From: Gammaproteobacteria bacterium
GTDB lineage: Bacteria; Pseudomonadota; Gammaproteobacteria; Pseudomonadales; Azotimanducaceae
DNA length: 64,000 nt
Direction: 5' to 3'
Assembly (NCBI GenBank): GCA_026707945.1
Contig: JAPOVV010000115.1
Location: 434,001-498,000, forward strand
Of this stretch, positions 9,903-19,097 are shown piece by piece. Numbering within the stretch: the stretch's first letter is position 1; the number at the start of each line of letters is the position of its first letter. A program made the position numbers and the translations under genes. The notes under the pieces were generated by a model. That model was not told the DNA's origin. It made no database searches and saw only the letters and a list, made by a program, of their open reading frames with translations.

Positions 9903-11200
9903 CGTATTGCTCGAACTACTTCCTGAGGAGAGAAAGTCAGAGGAAGATCAAAGAAAAACCTGCTCCCCGTGCCGACGGTACTAGAAATTTGCAATTCGGA
10001 TTCGTGCCGTCGTAACACGTGCTTGACGATGGCGAGTCCTAACCCCGTACCCCCACGTGCCCTACTCCCCTTCATGTCTACGCGATAGAAGCGTTCGGTG
10101 AGTCTAGATATCGATTCGGGCGGAATACCGACGCCCTGATCTTCAACTTCGAAGCGAGCGATTTCACCTAATCGATGCCAACGAATCGTGATTTCGCCGC
10201 CGTCCGGACTGTATCGAATGGCGTTGGTGACAAGATTCATGAACGCACTATGAATTTCGGAAGGAACGCACTCGACTTGCAGGTTTGCCTCGGCTTCCAG
10301 TCTAAGACAGTGCGTAGACGCCGTAAGCGGTCGCGCTTCGTCAATGACTGAAGTGATTTCATCTTGTCCGTTGAGAGATTGAATTTCGTCGATTGTCGGA
10401 AGTGGTGCAGACTCGAGTTGAGTCAATGTGAGTAGATCGTCCACCATGAATCGCATACGATCCACGGGCGTGACCAGCCGTTCAGCCAATTCGCGAAGTG
10501 TCTCTTCACTCAACTCGTCGCTCGTCATGGATTCAACGTATCCGAGCATGACGGTTAAAGGTGTGCGTAACTCGTGCGACACGTTGGCGATAAAGTCTTG
10601 CCGCATTGTGAGTAGCCGATTTAGTTCAGAGATATCTCGTGCGATGACGAGCTGGCGATTTTGGTCTAGCTCTACGACCCGGACTTCAAGGCGTTTCGAG
10701 TCATCAATTGGTGAGGTGATTTCAACAATATCGGTTTCGTCGTCGCTAAGAAGGCGAGAGAGACTTGGATGACGGATTAGCGTTGTAAGATCTGACCCAG
10801 TGTCCAAGGGAGAGATACCGAGCAGCTCCCGCGCTGATTGGTTAAACGTTTCGATTTGATTGTGTTGTTGTAACGTGATCCATGCATCGGGTAAATAATC
10901 CGAGGTGGATCGAATCCGCTTTAGTGCCTGTAGCAGAGATCGAGCACGTCCTCGGGAATGATCTATCGATAGGTTGACCTGTTTCGTTGCCTCTTGCCAA
11001 GCTCTACTTCGTATCGGAATCGGTCGTAGCGGATGTTCCAGCCACTTTCTCACCTCCTGTTCGCGCACAAGGACGTGGATAAGTAAACCCCCAAACAAAC
11101 ATACGAAAGCCCAGCCCGTAAATCCGGTGCTTACCTCAACAACGACTGCTGCGAGCCCGAATCCAACCGCAATTAGGGTTCTTGTCCAGCGTAATTTCAC
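9899..11200 (-). CDS. phoR: Phosphate regulon sensor histidine kinase PhoR
   Basis: Membrane histidine kinase that phosphorylates PhoB under phosphate limitation. Two hydrophobic segments lie in residues ~10-45, then a charged linker, a PAS-like domain (~105-185), the phospho-acceptor His209 in [10 protein letters not shown], and a HATPase with [20 protein letters not shown] and [11 protein letters not shown]. The start is GTG and overlaps the phoB stop (GTGA). There is no large sensor domain outside the membrane, which agrees with sensing through PstSCAB-PhoU. Confidence 0.95.
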   Translation of the reverse strand: MKLRWTRTLIAVGFGLAAVVVEVSTGFTGWAFVCLFGGLLIHVLVREQEVRKWLEHPLRPIPIRSRAWQEATKQVNLSIDHSRGRARSLLQALKRIRSTSDYLPDAWITLQQHNQIETFNQSARELLGISPLDTGSDLTTLIRHPSLSRLLSDDETDIVEITSPIDDSKRLEVRVVELDQNRQLVIARDISELNRLLTMRQDFIANVSHELRTPLTVMLGYVESMTSDELSEETLRELAERLVTPVDRMRFMVDDLLTLTQLESAPLPTIDEIQSLNGQDEITSVIDEARPLTASTHCLRLEAEANLQVECVPSEIHSAFMNLVTNAIRYSPDGGEITIRWHRLGEIARFEVEDQGVGIPPESISRLTERFYRVDMKGSRARGGTGLGLAIVKHVLRRHESELQISSTVGTGSRFFFDLPLTFSPQEVVRAIR

Positions 11201-11895
11201 GCACTTGCAAACGCAGGATTTAAACGATAACCCACGCCACGAACCGTCTGTACGAGCGTATCCATTTCGTATTCGTGTAGAGCCTTCCGAAGTCGCAAGA
11301 CATGCACGTCCACTGTTCGCTCATCGACATAAACGCTACGTCCCCAAACTAAATCAAGCAATTGACGACGGTGAAACGCTCGCTTTGGATGGCTTAGAAA
11401 CAACTCGAGAAGGCGATACTCAGTTGGGCGTAGATGAATATAGTCACCTTTTACACAGACACTATGTGCGATGGTGTCGAGATTAAGACCTTCGACCGAT
11501 AACTGACTACCCGCTTCATCTCGGGTACGGCGGAGCAACGCCTTGATTCTCGCATTTAACTCGCGCGGCGAAAACGGCTTTGTGACGTAGTCGTCGACGC
11601 CAGCATCAAAACTCTTGAGTTTGTCGACTTCTTCCCCTCGTGCAGTCAGCATGATCAAGGGCACATTCTTTGTGTATTCGTCGTGTCGGATCCTACGCGC
11701 TAGTTCGATTCCCGACATACGCGGTAACATCCAGTCGATGAGGATCAAATCCGGTAGTTCGTTCTTCAGCTCGTCAAGGGCAGACTCAGCATCAGGAACT
11801 ACGGATACGTTGTAGCCCGATCGTCCAGTTGAGTACTGAAGCAGTTCACGTATTTCGTGCTCATCTTCGACTACCAGGATGTGATGCGAGGTCAT
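11197..11895 (-). CDS. phoB: Phosphate regulon response regulator PhoB
   Basis: OmpR/PhoB-type transcription factor that binds Pho boxes when phosphorylated. The receiver has the acidic pair ED at 10-11, phospho-acceptor Asp54 in LIDWMLP, Thr in LTARGEE and Lys106 in TKPFSP. A C-terminal winged helix carries RPTEYRLLELFLSHP and VDVHVLRLRKAL. It is the first gene of the phosphate operon; a Pho box lies about 43 bases upstream of its start, which implies autoregulation of the whole operon. Confidence 0.96.
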   Translation of the reverse strand: MTSHHILVVEDEHEIRELLQYSTGRSGYNVSVVPDAESALDELKNELPDLILIDWMLPRMSGIELARRIRHDEYTKNVPLIMLTARGEEVDKLKSFDAGVDDYVTKPFSPRELNARIKALLRRTRDEAGSQLSVEGLNLDTIAHSVCVKGDYIHLRPTEYRLLELFLSHPKRAFHRRQLLDLVWGRSVYVDERTVDVHVLRLRKALHEYEMDTLVQTVRGVGYRLNPAFASA

Positions 11896-11937
11896 TGCGC
11901 TTTGTTAGTAGAAACCCAATGTGCATAGCATGGAATT

Positions 11938-11959
11938 AGATATGACAACTTCATGAATG
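11938..11959 (-). promoter_or_regulatory. Pho box upstream of phoB operon
   Basis: On the minus strand, two 11-base direct repeats CATTCATGAAG and TTGTCATATCT match the E. coli Pho box pattern (TTTTCATAAAT then CTGTCATAAAT) in spacing and in the TCAT cores. The box ends about 43 bases before the phoB start, and TATGCA lies about 10 bases downstream as a possible -10. PhoB binding is inferred. Confidence 0.6.
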
Positions 11960-12148
11960 CTGTAACGAAATGAAGCTTCGTGTAATCGATCGAGGTTGTG
12001 ATCTAGCAAGCTTACAATCCGACGTTTCCGATATTCGCGACACAGTGCTTCTCGATCGTGTGACGTTCGCTTTTCGACAAAGGCGACATATTCGAGCGAT
12101 TCGACCGAAGCTTACGCGACGACGACATATTTAGAAAGGTTAGACCAC

Positions 12149-12820
12149 ATGGGTATGCAGCGCCAACTGCACGCGGAAGATGGATTCACATTAGGCGCTT
12201 ATGAAGCGATGCCGGCTGACGAGCCGAAAGCCAGTATCGTGATCATCCAAGAAATTTTCGGTGTCAATTCTCATATCCGGGAAGTTGCGGATGGCTATGC
12301 GGCAGAGGGGTACGCTGTGATCGCACCGCAGATCTTTGATAGGGTCAAGCGCGATGTTGAATTAGGTTACGAAGGCGACGATATGACCGAAGGCATGAAG
12401 CTCGCGTTCCAAGAGTCTGATCGCGCTAAAACGCTGACGGATATTCAAGCGGCGGTCGAAGAAATCGGGAAATGGGGTAAGGTCGCAGTCATTGGATACT
12501 GTTATGGTGGACTACTGACGTGGTTGTCCGCATGCCAACTCCGCGGCGTCGCGTGTGCGGTGCCGTTCTACGGAGGTGGTATTGCCGTCGAAAAAGATCA
12601 AGTTGCTCGATGTCCGGTCATGATGCATTTCGGCGAACTTGATCAGATGATCCCGATGTCAGATGTGGAAGGCATAAGAACAGCTCAACCCGACGCGGAC
12701 GTATATACATATCCGGCAGACCATGGGTTTAATTGCGACCATCGCGCTTCGCATAATGCGGACGCTGCGGCGCTCGCAAAGGAAAGAACGTTAGGTTTCT
12801 TGGCGGAACACGTCGGCTAA
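12149..12820 (+). CDS. Dienelactone hydrolase family protein
   Basis: Alpha/beta hydrolase of the carboxymethylenebutenolidase family, 223 residues. The catalytic triad is visible as Cys118 in GYCYGG, Asp165 in GELDQMIP and His192 in ADHGFN, with the conserved Glu in QEIFGVN near residue 35. Known members open dienelactone rings in chloroaromatic breakdown, but many relatives have unknown substrates and no aromatic pathway genes lie nearby. AGAAAGG precedes the ATG. It stands alone, divergent from phoB. Confidence 0.88.
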   Translation: MGMQRQLHAEDGFTLGAYEAMPADEPKASIVIIQEIFGVNSHIREVADGYAAEGYAVIAPQIFDRVKRDVELGYEGDDMTEGMKLAFQESDRAKTLTDIQAAVEEIGKWGKVAVIGYCYGGLLTWLSACQLRGVACAVPFYGGGIAVEKDQVARCPVMMHFGELDQMIPMSDVEGIRTAQPDADVYTYPADHGFNCDHRASHNADAAALAKERTLGFLAEHVG

Positions 12821-13077
12821 GGGAGTTAGCAAAGATTGTTAATTGCGATAGCATATAAATGACGTGGTGGAACGATCCGCATTGCGCTGGTACTTGACAC
12901 TTCGAGAGGTTCTGAAAACGCTATGAGATCAGAGCGATTGCAGAGTGCAATGGTGATGCGCGAAACTGTTTCGACAACGAAACCGAGTAGAAACGGTCAT
13001 GAACCGTTGCTCAAGGGTTAAGGTAACGACTCGAAAAGGTCGTAGGACGAATCAAAGAAGGGGGTACTCGCATTCCC
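12821..13077 (+). other. Long leader of the TonB2 operon with three hairpins
   Basis: No gene is seen in these 257 bases. Three short perfect hairpins follow each other: GTTTCG/CGAAAC (12968-12983), AACGGT/ACCGTT (12992-13008) and ACGAC/GTCGT (13026-13043), all upstream of the DUF3450 gene. A TTGACA at 12894-12899 has no convincing -10 at the normal distance. This could be a structured 5' untranslated region; no known riboswitch was recognised. Confidence 0.35.
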
Positions 13078-13866
13078 ATGAGTATTTTTCTGAGGAAATC
13101 AAGTAGACAGCTTTGCGCTGGTCTGTTGATTGGCATCGCTGGTTTGCTAGCGTTGACGGTCGTAGCAGAATCCACGCTTGACGATGTCTACGCCGTAGCT
13201 GAAGCGATCAATGAGGATGCGCGCGCATCTCAGGCGAAGATCAACGAAGTTGCGGAAGAAACCAACGATCTGCTTAACCAATACAAGGCGGTTCTAAAGG
13301 TCAATGATGGATTGCGCGTTTACCACCGTCAGCTCGAACGTCAGATTGCGAATCAAGAACGCCAGATCGCGACGTTGAATAAGTCGATCGATGACGTAAC
13401 GGTTATCCAACGTCAGATTGTGCCGCTCATGTGGCGCATGATCGATGGCTTAGAGCAGTTTGTGCAACTCGACCTGCCATTTCTTTTGGAAGAGCGGCGC
13501 GACCGTGTCGACAAGTTGAAGGACTTAATGGAACGGGCGGACGTTGCCGTCTCCGAGCAGTTCAGTCAAGTATTGCGAGCGTACCAAATCGAGAACGAAT
13601 ACGGCCGTACACTGACCCCCTATACGGGCGAAATCGAAGTCGAAGGTCAAACGCGTATCGTGGATATCCTTCAAGTCGGACGCGTCGCACTTCTCTATCA
13701 GACAACTGATGGTTCCGAGACAGGATTTTGGAACAAGGAATCTCGGCAATGGGAAGTACTCGATGACTCGTTTACAACGCCGACCCGAAATGGTTTAAAG
13801 ATGGCGCGAAAACAGCTGACGAGTGGCTTGTTTATCGTTCCCGTTCACGCTCCGGAGGGCTCTTAG
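13078..13866 (+). CDS. DUF3450 periplasmic protein of TonB2 cluster
   Basis: Secreted coiled-coil protein of 262 residues, first gene of the TonB2-type operon. The N-terminus has a signal peptide (basic residues, a hydrophobic stretch around residues 14-30, VAES). Residues ~35-115 are heptad-rich (for example QLERQIANQERQIATLNKSI). The C-terminal half, with FVQLDLPFLLEERRDRV, GRTLTPYTGEI and VDILQVGRVALLYQT, is typical of DUF3450. In related clusters it accompanies a long ExbB-like protein; a structural role in coupling TonB2 to the envelope is inferred from that. The next gene starts 2 bases after its stop. Confidence 0.88.
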   Translation: MSIFLRKSSRQLCAGLLIGIAGLLALTVVAESTLDDVYAVAEAINEDARASQAKINEVAEETNDLLNQYKAVLKVNDGLRVYHRQLERQIANQERQIATLNKSIDDVTVIQRQIVPLMWRMIDGLEQFVQLDLPFLLEERRDRVDKLKDLMERADVAVSEQFSQVLRAYQIENEYGRTLTPYTGEIEVEGQTRIVDILQVGRVALLYQTTDGSETGFWNKESRQWEVLDDSFTTPTRNGLKMARKQLTSGLFIVPVHAPEGS

Positions 13867-13867
13867 G

Positions 13868-15340
13868 ATGAAACCGAATTGGTTACGACTTAGCGCAGCG
13901 AGTCTTCTGTGCGTTGTAGGTTCCTTAGTTTTGGCCCAAGAGGAGAGCATCCTTGAAGAGGCTGGACTTGAGGTCGTAAAGGCGAAAACACTTGATGAGC
14001 TGCTCACGAACATACAAGAACGGCGAATCGTCGAGAATCGCGAACACGCTCAAAGAGAGGCCGAGTTTGTCGCGAGCAAGGAGAATCAAGACCGGCTTCT
14101 GAGAGAAGCACGAGCGGAACAGGAACGTCTTGAACGTCGAAGCAATCAATTAGACACCCAGTACGAGTCGAATGAGGTCCGTATTGGCGATCTACAAGAG
14201 CTGCTTGACGACAGACTGGGATCGCTTCGGGAGCTTTTCGGCGTATTACAGCAAGTTGCTGGTGATGCGAGAGGTAACTTTGAAGGTTCCATCATCAGTT
14301 TGGAAGTACAAGGCCGGGAGCAGTTCTTGGGTGATTTCGCAGCTCGTATGGGCACGGCCAGCGAACTAGCATCAATCTACGAGATGGAAGAAATTTGGTC
14401 AATGCTACAGCAGCAGATGATCGAATCGTCGAAAGTGTCGAAGTTCCCAACTTCGGTCAACATGCTATCCGGTGCCCAAGTCGCAACGGACATCGTCCGT
14501 GTTGGCGAGTTTAACTTAGTTGGACCCGAAGGATACGTGAATTTTGACGTTGATTTGAAGGCTCTAACGGAACTTTCTCGACAGCCATCTGCTGAATTTT
14601 CCGGTTCTGCGAGGCGGCTTTATGACGCGGATCCTGGCGAATTGGTCGGTTTCGCACTCGACCCGACTCGAGGATCTTTGCTCAGCCTAGAGATTCAAAG
14701 AGCAACGTTAGGTGAAATGGTCGGTACGCCCTTTGGTGGTTTTGCGACAGGCAAGTGCTACTGGCTGTTCTGCAATGGTCAAGGCGGATACGTAGGATCG
14801 ATCATTATTACGGTCGGTATCATCGGTGTCATTCTGGCTCTCGAGCGGCTAGTGTCACTATTTTTTGTAGCTCGCAAGGTCAATGCTCAGCGGCAGAATC
14901 CAGGGGAGCCCGACCCCGGGAATCCACTCGGTCGAGTCATAGGTGTGTATCACAACAACCGAGAAGTCGACGTTGAAACGCTACAACTGAAAATGGGTGA
15001 GGCGGTGTTGCAAGAAACGCCGAAGATATCGAGAAACATTGCGATCGTGCAGGTCATCTCGGTCGTAGCGCCCTTGATGGGTCTTTTGGGTACGGTTATC
15101 GGGATGATCCAAACGTTCCAAGCAATCACGCTCTACGGTACGGGTGATCCCAAGATTATGGCAAGCGGTATTTCAACGGCGCTAATGACGACCGTGCTCG
15201 GTCTTTGTGTTGCGATTCCTACAGTGCTACTGCACGCGCTCGCGCATCAGCGCAGTCGCTCTTTGATCCATGTGCTCGATGAACAGTCAGAAGGCATCAT
15301 CGCTCAGCACGCGGAAGAAACTGGCCAAAGACTCGGGTAG
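13868..15340 (+). CDS. Long MotA/TolQ/ExbB-type proton channel protein (TonB2 system)
   Basis: Inner-membrane proton channel component of 490 residues. A signal peptide (to about residue 22) is followed by a coiled-coil periplasmic domain (~25-110) and a globular region. A first membrane helix lies in IIITVGIIGVILALERLVS, and the MotA/TolQ/ExbB core is VAPLMGLLGTVIGMIQTFQ with the following ISTALMTTVLGLCVAIP. The frame extends upstream to 13823, but the ATG at 13868 has GGAGGG a few bases before it and begins the signal peptide. It works with the shorter ExbB, ExbD and TonB encoded directly downstream. Confidence 0.92.
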   Translation: MKPNWLRLSAASLLCVVGSLVLAQEESILEEAGLEVVKAKTLDELLTNIQERRIVENREHAQREAEFVASKENQDRLLREARAEQERLERRSNQLDTQYESNEVRIGDLQELLDDRLGSLRELFGVLQQVAGDARGNFEGSIISLEVQGREQFLGDFAARMGTASELASIYEMEEIWSMLQQQMIESSKVSKFPTSVNMLSGAQVATDIVRVGEFNLVGPEGYVNFDVDLKALTELSRQPSAEFSGSARRLYDADPGELVGFALDPTRGSLLSLEIQRATLGEMVGTPFGGFATGKCYWLFCNGQGGYVGSIIITVGIIGVILALERLVSLFFVARKVNAQRQNPGEPDPGNPLGRVIGVYHNNREVDVETLQLKMGEAVLQETPKISRNIAIVQVISVVAPLMGLLGTVIGMIQTFQAITLYGTGDPKIMASGISTALMTTVLGLCVAIPTVLLHALAHQRSRSLIHVLDEQSEGIIAQHAEETGQRLG

Positions 15341-15346
15341 AAAGCA

Positions 15347-15859
15347 ATGGATATCTACATATCTATTGTTCGATTCTTCGAGCAGGGCGGTGATGTTATT
15401 TATCTCATCGCCCTGACGATGTTCTTGATGTGGATGCTGATGTTTGAACGGGCGTGGTATTTCCTTAGAGAACATCGAAATGTGATCCGTGACGCAATAG
15501 AATCGTGGGAAGCGCGCGACGAGCGCAAGTCATGGAGCGCTCATGCAATACGGGAACAGATAATCTCGGAAACGACTGCGCGTATTCGTGGTACGATGCC
15601 TATCGTTTTGACGTGCATAACGTTGTGTCCGTTACTAGGATTGTTAGGTACCGTGACCGGAATGATTCAGGTATTCGACGCGATGGCCACACAAGGCGGC
15701 AATGCGCGATCAATGGCGGCCGGTGTGTCTGCTGCGACAATCCCGACGATGTCGGGCATGGTTGCATCGTTGTCCGGCATCATGGGTTCGACGTTTTTGC
15801 GACGAAGAATCGACACTGAAAGCGAGCTACTCGAAGACCACTTGACTTTGGATCACTGA
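15347..15859 (+). CDS. exbB: ExbB-type biopolymer transport protein
   Basis: A 170-residue three-helix membrane protein of the MotA/TolQ/ExbB family, forming the proton-conducting complex that energises TonB. Helix one lies in residues ~14-35 (VIYLIALTMFLMWMLMFE). The conserved core is TCITLCPLLGLLGTVTGMIQVF, followed by GVSAATIPTMSGMVASLSGI. It lies 6 bases after the long ExbB gene and overlaps exbD by one base (TGATG). Having two ExbB-like genes in one operon is usual for TonB2 systems. Confidence 0.93.
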   Translation: MDIYISIVRFFEQGGDVIYLIALTMFLMWMLMFERAWYFLREHRNVIRDAIESWEARDERKSWSAHAIREQIISETTARIRGTMPIVLTCITLCPLLGLLGTVTGMIQVFDAMATQGGNARSMAAGVSAATIPTMSGMVASLSGIMGSTFLRRRIDTESELLEDHLTLDH

Positions 15860-16260
15860 TGGCTATCGGCAAACGTCGTGCGAGCGACGACGACTCTGAC
15901 ATCAACTTGACACCAATGCTAGATGTGGTGTTCATCATGTTGATTTTTTTCATCGTAACCGCTACGTTTATCAAACAAGCTGGAATCGACGTAACGCGTC
16001 CTGACGCAGATTCGGATCAACCGAAACCACTGGTAAGTGTGTTGATCGCTATTGGTCCGAGCGGCGATATTTGGATCGACAAAAACCGGGTCGACGAAAA
16101 CACTATTCGAGCACATATCGAACGGTTGATTGCGGAGAACCCGAAAGGCGGAATCGTGATTCAGGCTGACAAACTCGCATCGTATAAGAAACTGAAAGCT
16201 ACGTTAGACGCTGCACGAGGCGCTGGCGTACAAGAGGTGGCGATAGCGACCACGGATTGA
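15859..16260 (+). CDS. exbD: ExbD-type biopolymer transport protein
   Basis: A 133-residue protein with one membrane helix. The N-terminal DINLTPMLDVVFIMLIFFIV holds the conserved Asp that carries protons in ExbD. The rest is a small periplasmic domain with the ExbD pattern KGGIVIQADKLASYKKL followed by a helix leading to VQEVAIATT. It overlaps the exbB stop and is followed closely by tonB. Confidence 0.95.
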   Translation: MAIGKRRASDDDSDINLTPMLDVVFIMLIFFIVTATFIKQAGIDVTRPDADSDQPKPLVSVLIAIGPSGDIWIDKNRVDENTIRAHIERLIAENPKGGIVIQADKLASYKKLKATLDAARGAGVQEVAIATTD

Positions 16261-16274
16261 AGGGGGGCAATACC

Positions 16275-16886
16275 ATGCCTTACACGTTGAGCTTACGGTA
16301 TGCGATCGGTATGGTCGGTGGCGTACTCGTTACTATCGTACTGCTGTACCTCATGCAGGCGCTCATTTCATCGGACGAGAATCCGCTAAACGAGGCGCCT
16401 TCGATAACGCTCCTTGAATTCCACCGGGTTCTAGAGGATGAAGTACCGGAACTCAAGGATCTTAAGCCGAAACCACCGCCGCCGCCCGATGAAGCACCGC
16501 CGGACATGCCGACGCCGGATTTCGACGCTTCAACAAATATGGGCGTTGATATTGGATCGATTAACCCCGAAGTGAGTATCGACATGACAGGCGGTGGATT
16601 CTCATCAGATGGCGAGTACCTGCCGATCGTCAAGGTACTGCCGATTTATCCGCGGCGCGCTTTGTCGCGTGGCATCGAAGGCTATGTGATCGTCGAGTTC
16701 TGCGTGACAGCGCAAGGTACCGTGCGGGATCCGGTAGTTGTCGAAGCGGATCCATCATCGATCTTCGATCGTGCTGCGATCAACGCGGCATTGAAGTTCA
16801 AGTACAAGCCGAAAGTAGTCAACGAAACCCCGGTCGAAGTATGCGGTGTGCCCAACAAAATTACATTTGAGATGGAGGACGGCTGA
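16275..16886 (+). CDS. tonB: TonB family energy transducer (TonB2)
   Basis: Transmits the proton-motive force to outer-membrane receptors. One N-terminal membrane anchor (TLSLRYAIGMVGGVLVTIVL), a proline-rich linker (LKPKPPPPPDEAPPDMPTPD), then a TonB C-terminal domain with YPRRALSRGIEGYVIVEF and a final beta segment. At 203 residues it matches the short TonB2 type. An in-frame ATG lies at 16257, but AGGGGGG at 16261-16267 places the ribosome correctly for 16275. The BtuB-like receptor encoded near 42 kb is a possible client. Confidence 0.93.
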   Translation: MPYTLSLRYAIGMVGGVLVTIVLLYLMQALISSDENPLNEAPSITLLEFHRVLEDEVPELKDLKPKPPPPPDEAPPDMPTPDFDASTNMGVDIGSINPEVSIDMTGGGFSSDGEYLPIVKVLPIYPRRALSRGIEGYVIVEFCVTAQGTVRDPVVVEADPSSIFDRAAINAALKFKYKPKVVNETPVEVCGVPNKITFEMEDG

Positions 16887-16891
16887 ACTAG

Positions 16892-18322
16892 GTGTTAGAG
16901 CCTTGGAAGCTGCTGAGACGTATGCGAAAGCTGAGAAAATCGTCCATATCGATGCTGTCTAAACTCGTTCAGGGCACGGTTGCCTTAGGCTTTGGGTGGT
17001 TTGTGCTATTTGCTACGGTTGAACCGACTGTCGGTGGATTGTCGATATCGCTCACCGGCGATGTGATAGCGCAGAACTGTGTGCGTGATCCAGAAGACGA
17101 CCGGGCAGATCGGCGTATACCGAACATGAACCTCTCCACCGCCGATAAACTTGGAGAGATTCAGGAACTCATCGATACTGAAAACAATCCACAAGCTGGT
17201 ATCGTAGAACTAGACCGCATGATCGCACGCGGAACTCGTCGGTACAACGGAAATGAACTCGCCAATATTTACAAGATGCTGGCTTATGCGTATTTCATTA
17301 TCGACGATATGGATAACACCATCGTTTACAACGAGAAAATCTTGGAGCATTGTGAGGATGTTAGGATCGGTATGCTCTCGACGACGATGTTCACGCTCTC
17401 TCAGTTGTACTACTCGCAGGAGAGGTATAGCGAAGCGTTAGCGATGATCGAAGATTGGTTGTTGATCGCTGGCGATCCCGGACCAAATCCATATTACTTC
17501 GTCGCAACCATCTACTACCAGCAGGGGGATTTTGATCGTGCCATCGAGTATGTAGAGCTCGCGATCGACATGGCGACGGAGCGAGGAATGCTACCAATCA
17601 AGAAATCTTGGTACGGCATGCTGCGCTTCCTCTACTATGAGAAAGAGAATTTCCCGAAAGTGATCGAAATCCTTGAGATCATGGTAAGGGAATATCCAGA
17701 ACGAAGCTCATGGATTCAACTCGCCGGAATGTACGGGGAAGAGGGATTCGAGAAGAAGCAGCTCTATGCGATGGAATCCGCAAACGTACTTGGATTCTTC
17801 GATCGCGAATCGGACTACCTCCAGTATCAAGGCGTTCTGATGAATGCGGATGTAGCGATTCGTGGCGCATGGTACCTCCAAGAAGGGTTCGATAAGGAAA
17901 TCGTTGAAGAAAGCTATCGGTCATTGAATGCGTTGGGTCAGTCCTATCAGGCGGCTCTTGAAGACGATGATGCGATTGAACAGTTTGAAAAAGCGACTGA
18001 ATTTGCGGAAGATGGTCGCATCTTCAAACGACTGGCTCAGCTTTACCTTGGCAAAGAACGATTCGAAAAGTGCACCGAGCGCGCGGAAGAAGCGATTAAG
18101 CGAGGTGGGATTGATCGCGTATGGGATCTAAAGATCCTAGAAGGCATGTGCGAATACAACCGCGAGCGCTTAACTAGAGCGTTAGAGATATTCCAAGAAG
18201 CGCGACGCGACGCGAGAGATGCACGTGCTGCCGCTGCGGAAAGATCCGCACGCGATTGGATTCGTTACATCGAAAACGAGCGGAATAGGCTACGTCAGCT
18301 AGCAGCTGCAGAAGCCACGTAG
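16892..18322 (+). CDS. TPR-repeat protein of TonB2 cluster
   Basis: A 476-residue protein with a hydrophobic N-terminal segment (VQGTVALGFGWFVLFATV, residues ~27-44) and many tetratricopeptide helices, for example QQGDFDRAIEYVELAIDMA and ALEDDDAIEQFEKATEFAEDGRI. It is the last gene of the operon, 5 bases after tonB; such proteins commonly close TonB2 clusters and probably act as periplasmic scaffold. The start is GTG at 16892 with GGAGG upstream; an ATG at 16922 is the alternative. A perfect terminator follows. Confidence 0.85.
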   Translation: MLEPWKLLRRMRKLRKSSISMLSKLVQGTVALGFGWFVLFATVEPTVGGLSISLTGDVIAQNCVRDPEDDRADRRIPNMNLSTADKLGEIQELIDTENNPQAGIVELDRMIARGTRRYNGNELANIYKMLAYAYFIIDDMDNTIVYNEKILEHCEDVRIGMLSTTMFTLSQLYYSQERYSEALAMIEDWLLIAGDPGPNPYYFVATIYYQQGDFDRAIEYVELAIDMATERGMLPIKKSWYGMLRFLYYEKENFPKVIEILEIMVREYPERSSWIQLAGMYGEEGFEKKQLYAMESANVLGFFDRESDYLQYQGVLMNADVAIRGAWYLQEGFDKEIVEESYRSLNALGQSYQAALEDDDAIEQFEKATEFAEDGRIFKRLAQLYLGKERFEKCTERAEEAIKRGGIDRVWDLKILEGMCEYNRERLTRALEIFQEARRDARDARAAAAERSARDWIRYIENERNRLRQLAAAEAT

Positions 18323-18332
18323 CATCGAAATG

Positions 18333-18366
18333 ACGCGAGTCGCAATATCTGCGACTCGCGTTTGAC
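18333..18366 (+). terminator. Terminator of TonB2 operon
   Basis: A 12-bp perfect stem (ACGCGAGTCGCA with TGCGACTCGCGT) around the loop ATATC, followed by a short T run, 11 bases after the TPR gene stop. Being nearly symmetrical it may also work on the other strand. Confidence 0.75.
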
Positions 18367-18464
18367 ACACCCTTGTGTGGCGTTTGAGTAGCTTCACGCA
18401 TCGCGTCACGTCATATTCTCGGCGGACTCACCAGACTATGGGATTCAAACCTCGATAGGTCGGA

Positions 18465-19097
18465 TTGATGTATACAGGTATTGCGCACGGCAAGTACCGA
18501 GCACACGTAAAGCAGCAGCAAGACGGAATCCTCAAATTAACGATTGATCTTGGTTCATACGGTCAGGATTTGGCGATCGGTGCTTCTGTCGCAGTCAACG
18601 GCGTATGTCTGACTGTCGTATCGAACTCAAACGGCATAGCGAGTTTTGATATTGGTACCGAAACGGCTCGAATCAGTAATCTGGGTGAACTGAACGACGG
18701 TTCGTACGTAAACGTTGAACGCTCTTTTCGCGTCGGCGACGAAGTTGGTGGCCACATATTGTCTGGACATGTCGCTGATGTGGTTAGGGTCGAAAGTAAC
18801 ACACATCACGGATCCGAGTCATTGCTTGAGTTTGTGGTACCGGAAGCCTGGCGGCAGTACGTCATGCCAAAAGGTTTCGTTGCGCTTAATGGATGCAGCC
18901 TTACAGTTGCTGAATTCGATCGTGAATCAGGCGTCGGCTCGATCAATCTCATCCCAGAGACCTTGCGTAGAACCACTTTTCGAGATGTCGCAAAAGGTGA
19001 TCGGTTGAATCTGGAGGTCGACTCGCAGACACAAGCTGTGGTGGATACCGTGCGTGCAGTGATGACTGACAAGAACTGGATTCAGTCAATTCAATGA
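18465..19097 (+). CDS. ribC: Riboflavin synthase alpha chain
   Basis: Converts two 6,7-dimethyl-8-ribityllumazine molecules to riboflavin. At 210 residues it has two similar beta-barrel domains: the first with MYTGIAHG, SVAVNGVCLTVV and GGHILSGHVA, the second with GFVALNGCSLTVAEF, LIPETLRRTTF and a C-terminal helix DSQTQAVVDTVRAVM that closely follows E. coli RibC. Two Met codons (18465 and 18468) compete as start. Its stop overlaps the pyrF start (ATGA), so it is co-translated with pyrF and heads the vitamin/pyrimidine operon. The partner lumazine synthase is not in the window. Confidence 0.93.
   Translation: MMYTGIAHGKYRAHVKQQQDGILKLTIDLGSYGQDLAIGASVAVNGVCLTVVSNSNGIASFDIGTETARISNLGELNDGSYVNVERSFRVGDEVGGHILSGHVADVVRVESNTHHGSESLLEFVVPEAWRQYVMPKGFVALNGCSLTVAEFDRESGVGSINLIPETLRRTTFRDVAKGDRLNLEVDSQTQAVVDTVRAVMTDKNWIQSIQ

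Noticed and set aside
12894-12925. TTGACA as -35 of the TonB2 operon promoter
   Set aside because: No acceptable -10 hexamer at 15-19 bases.
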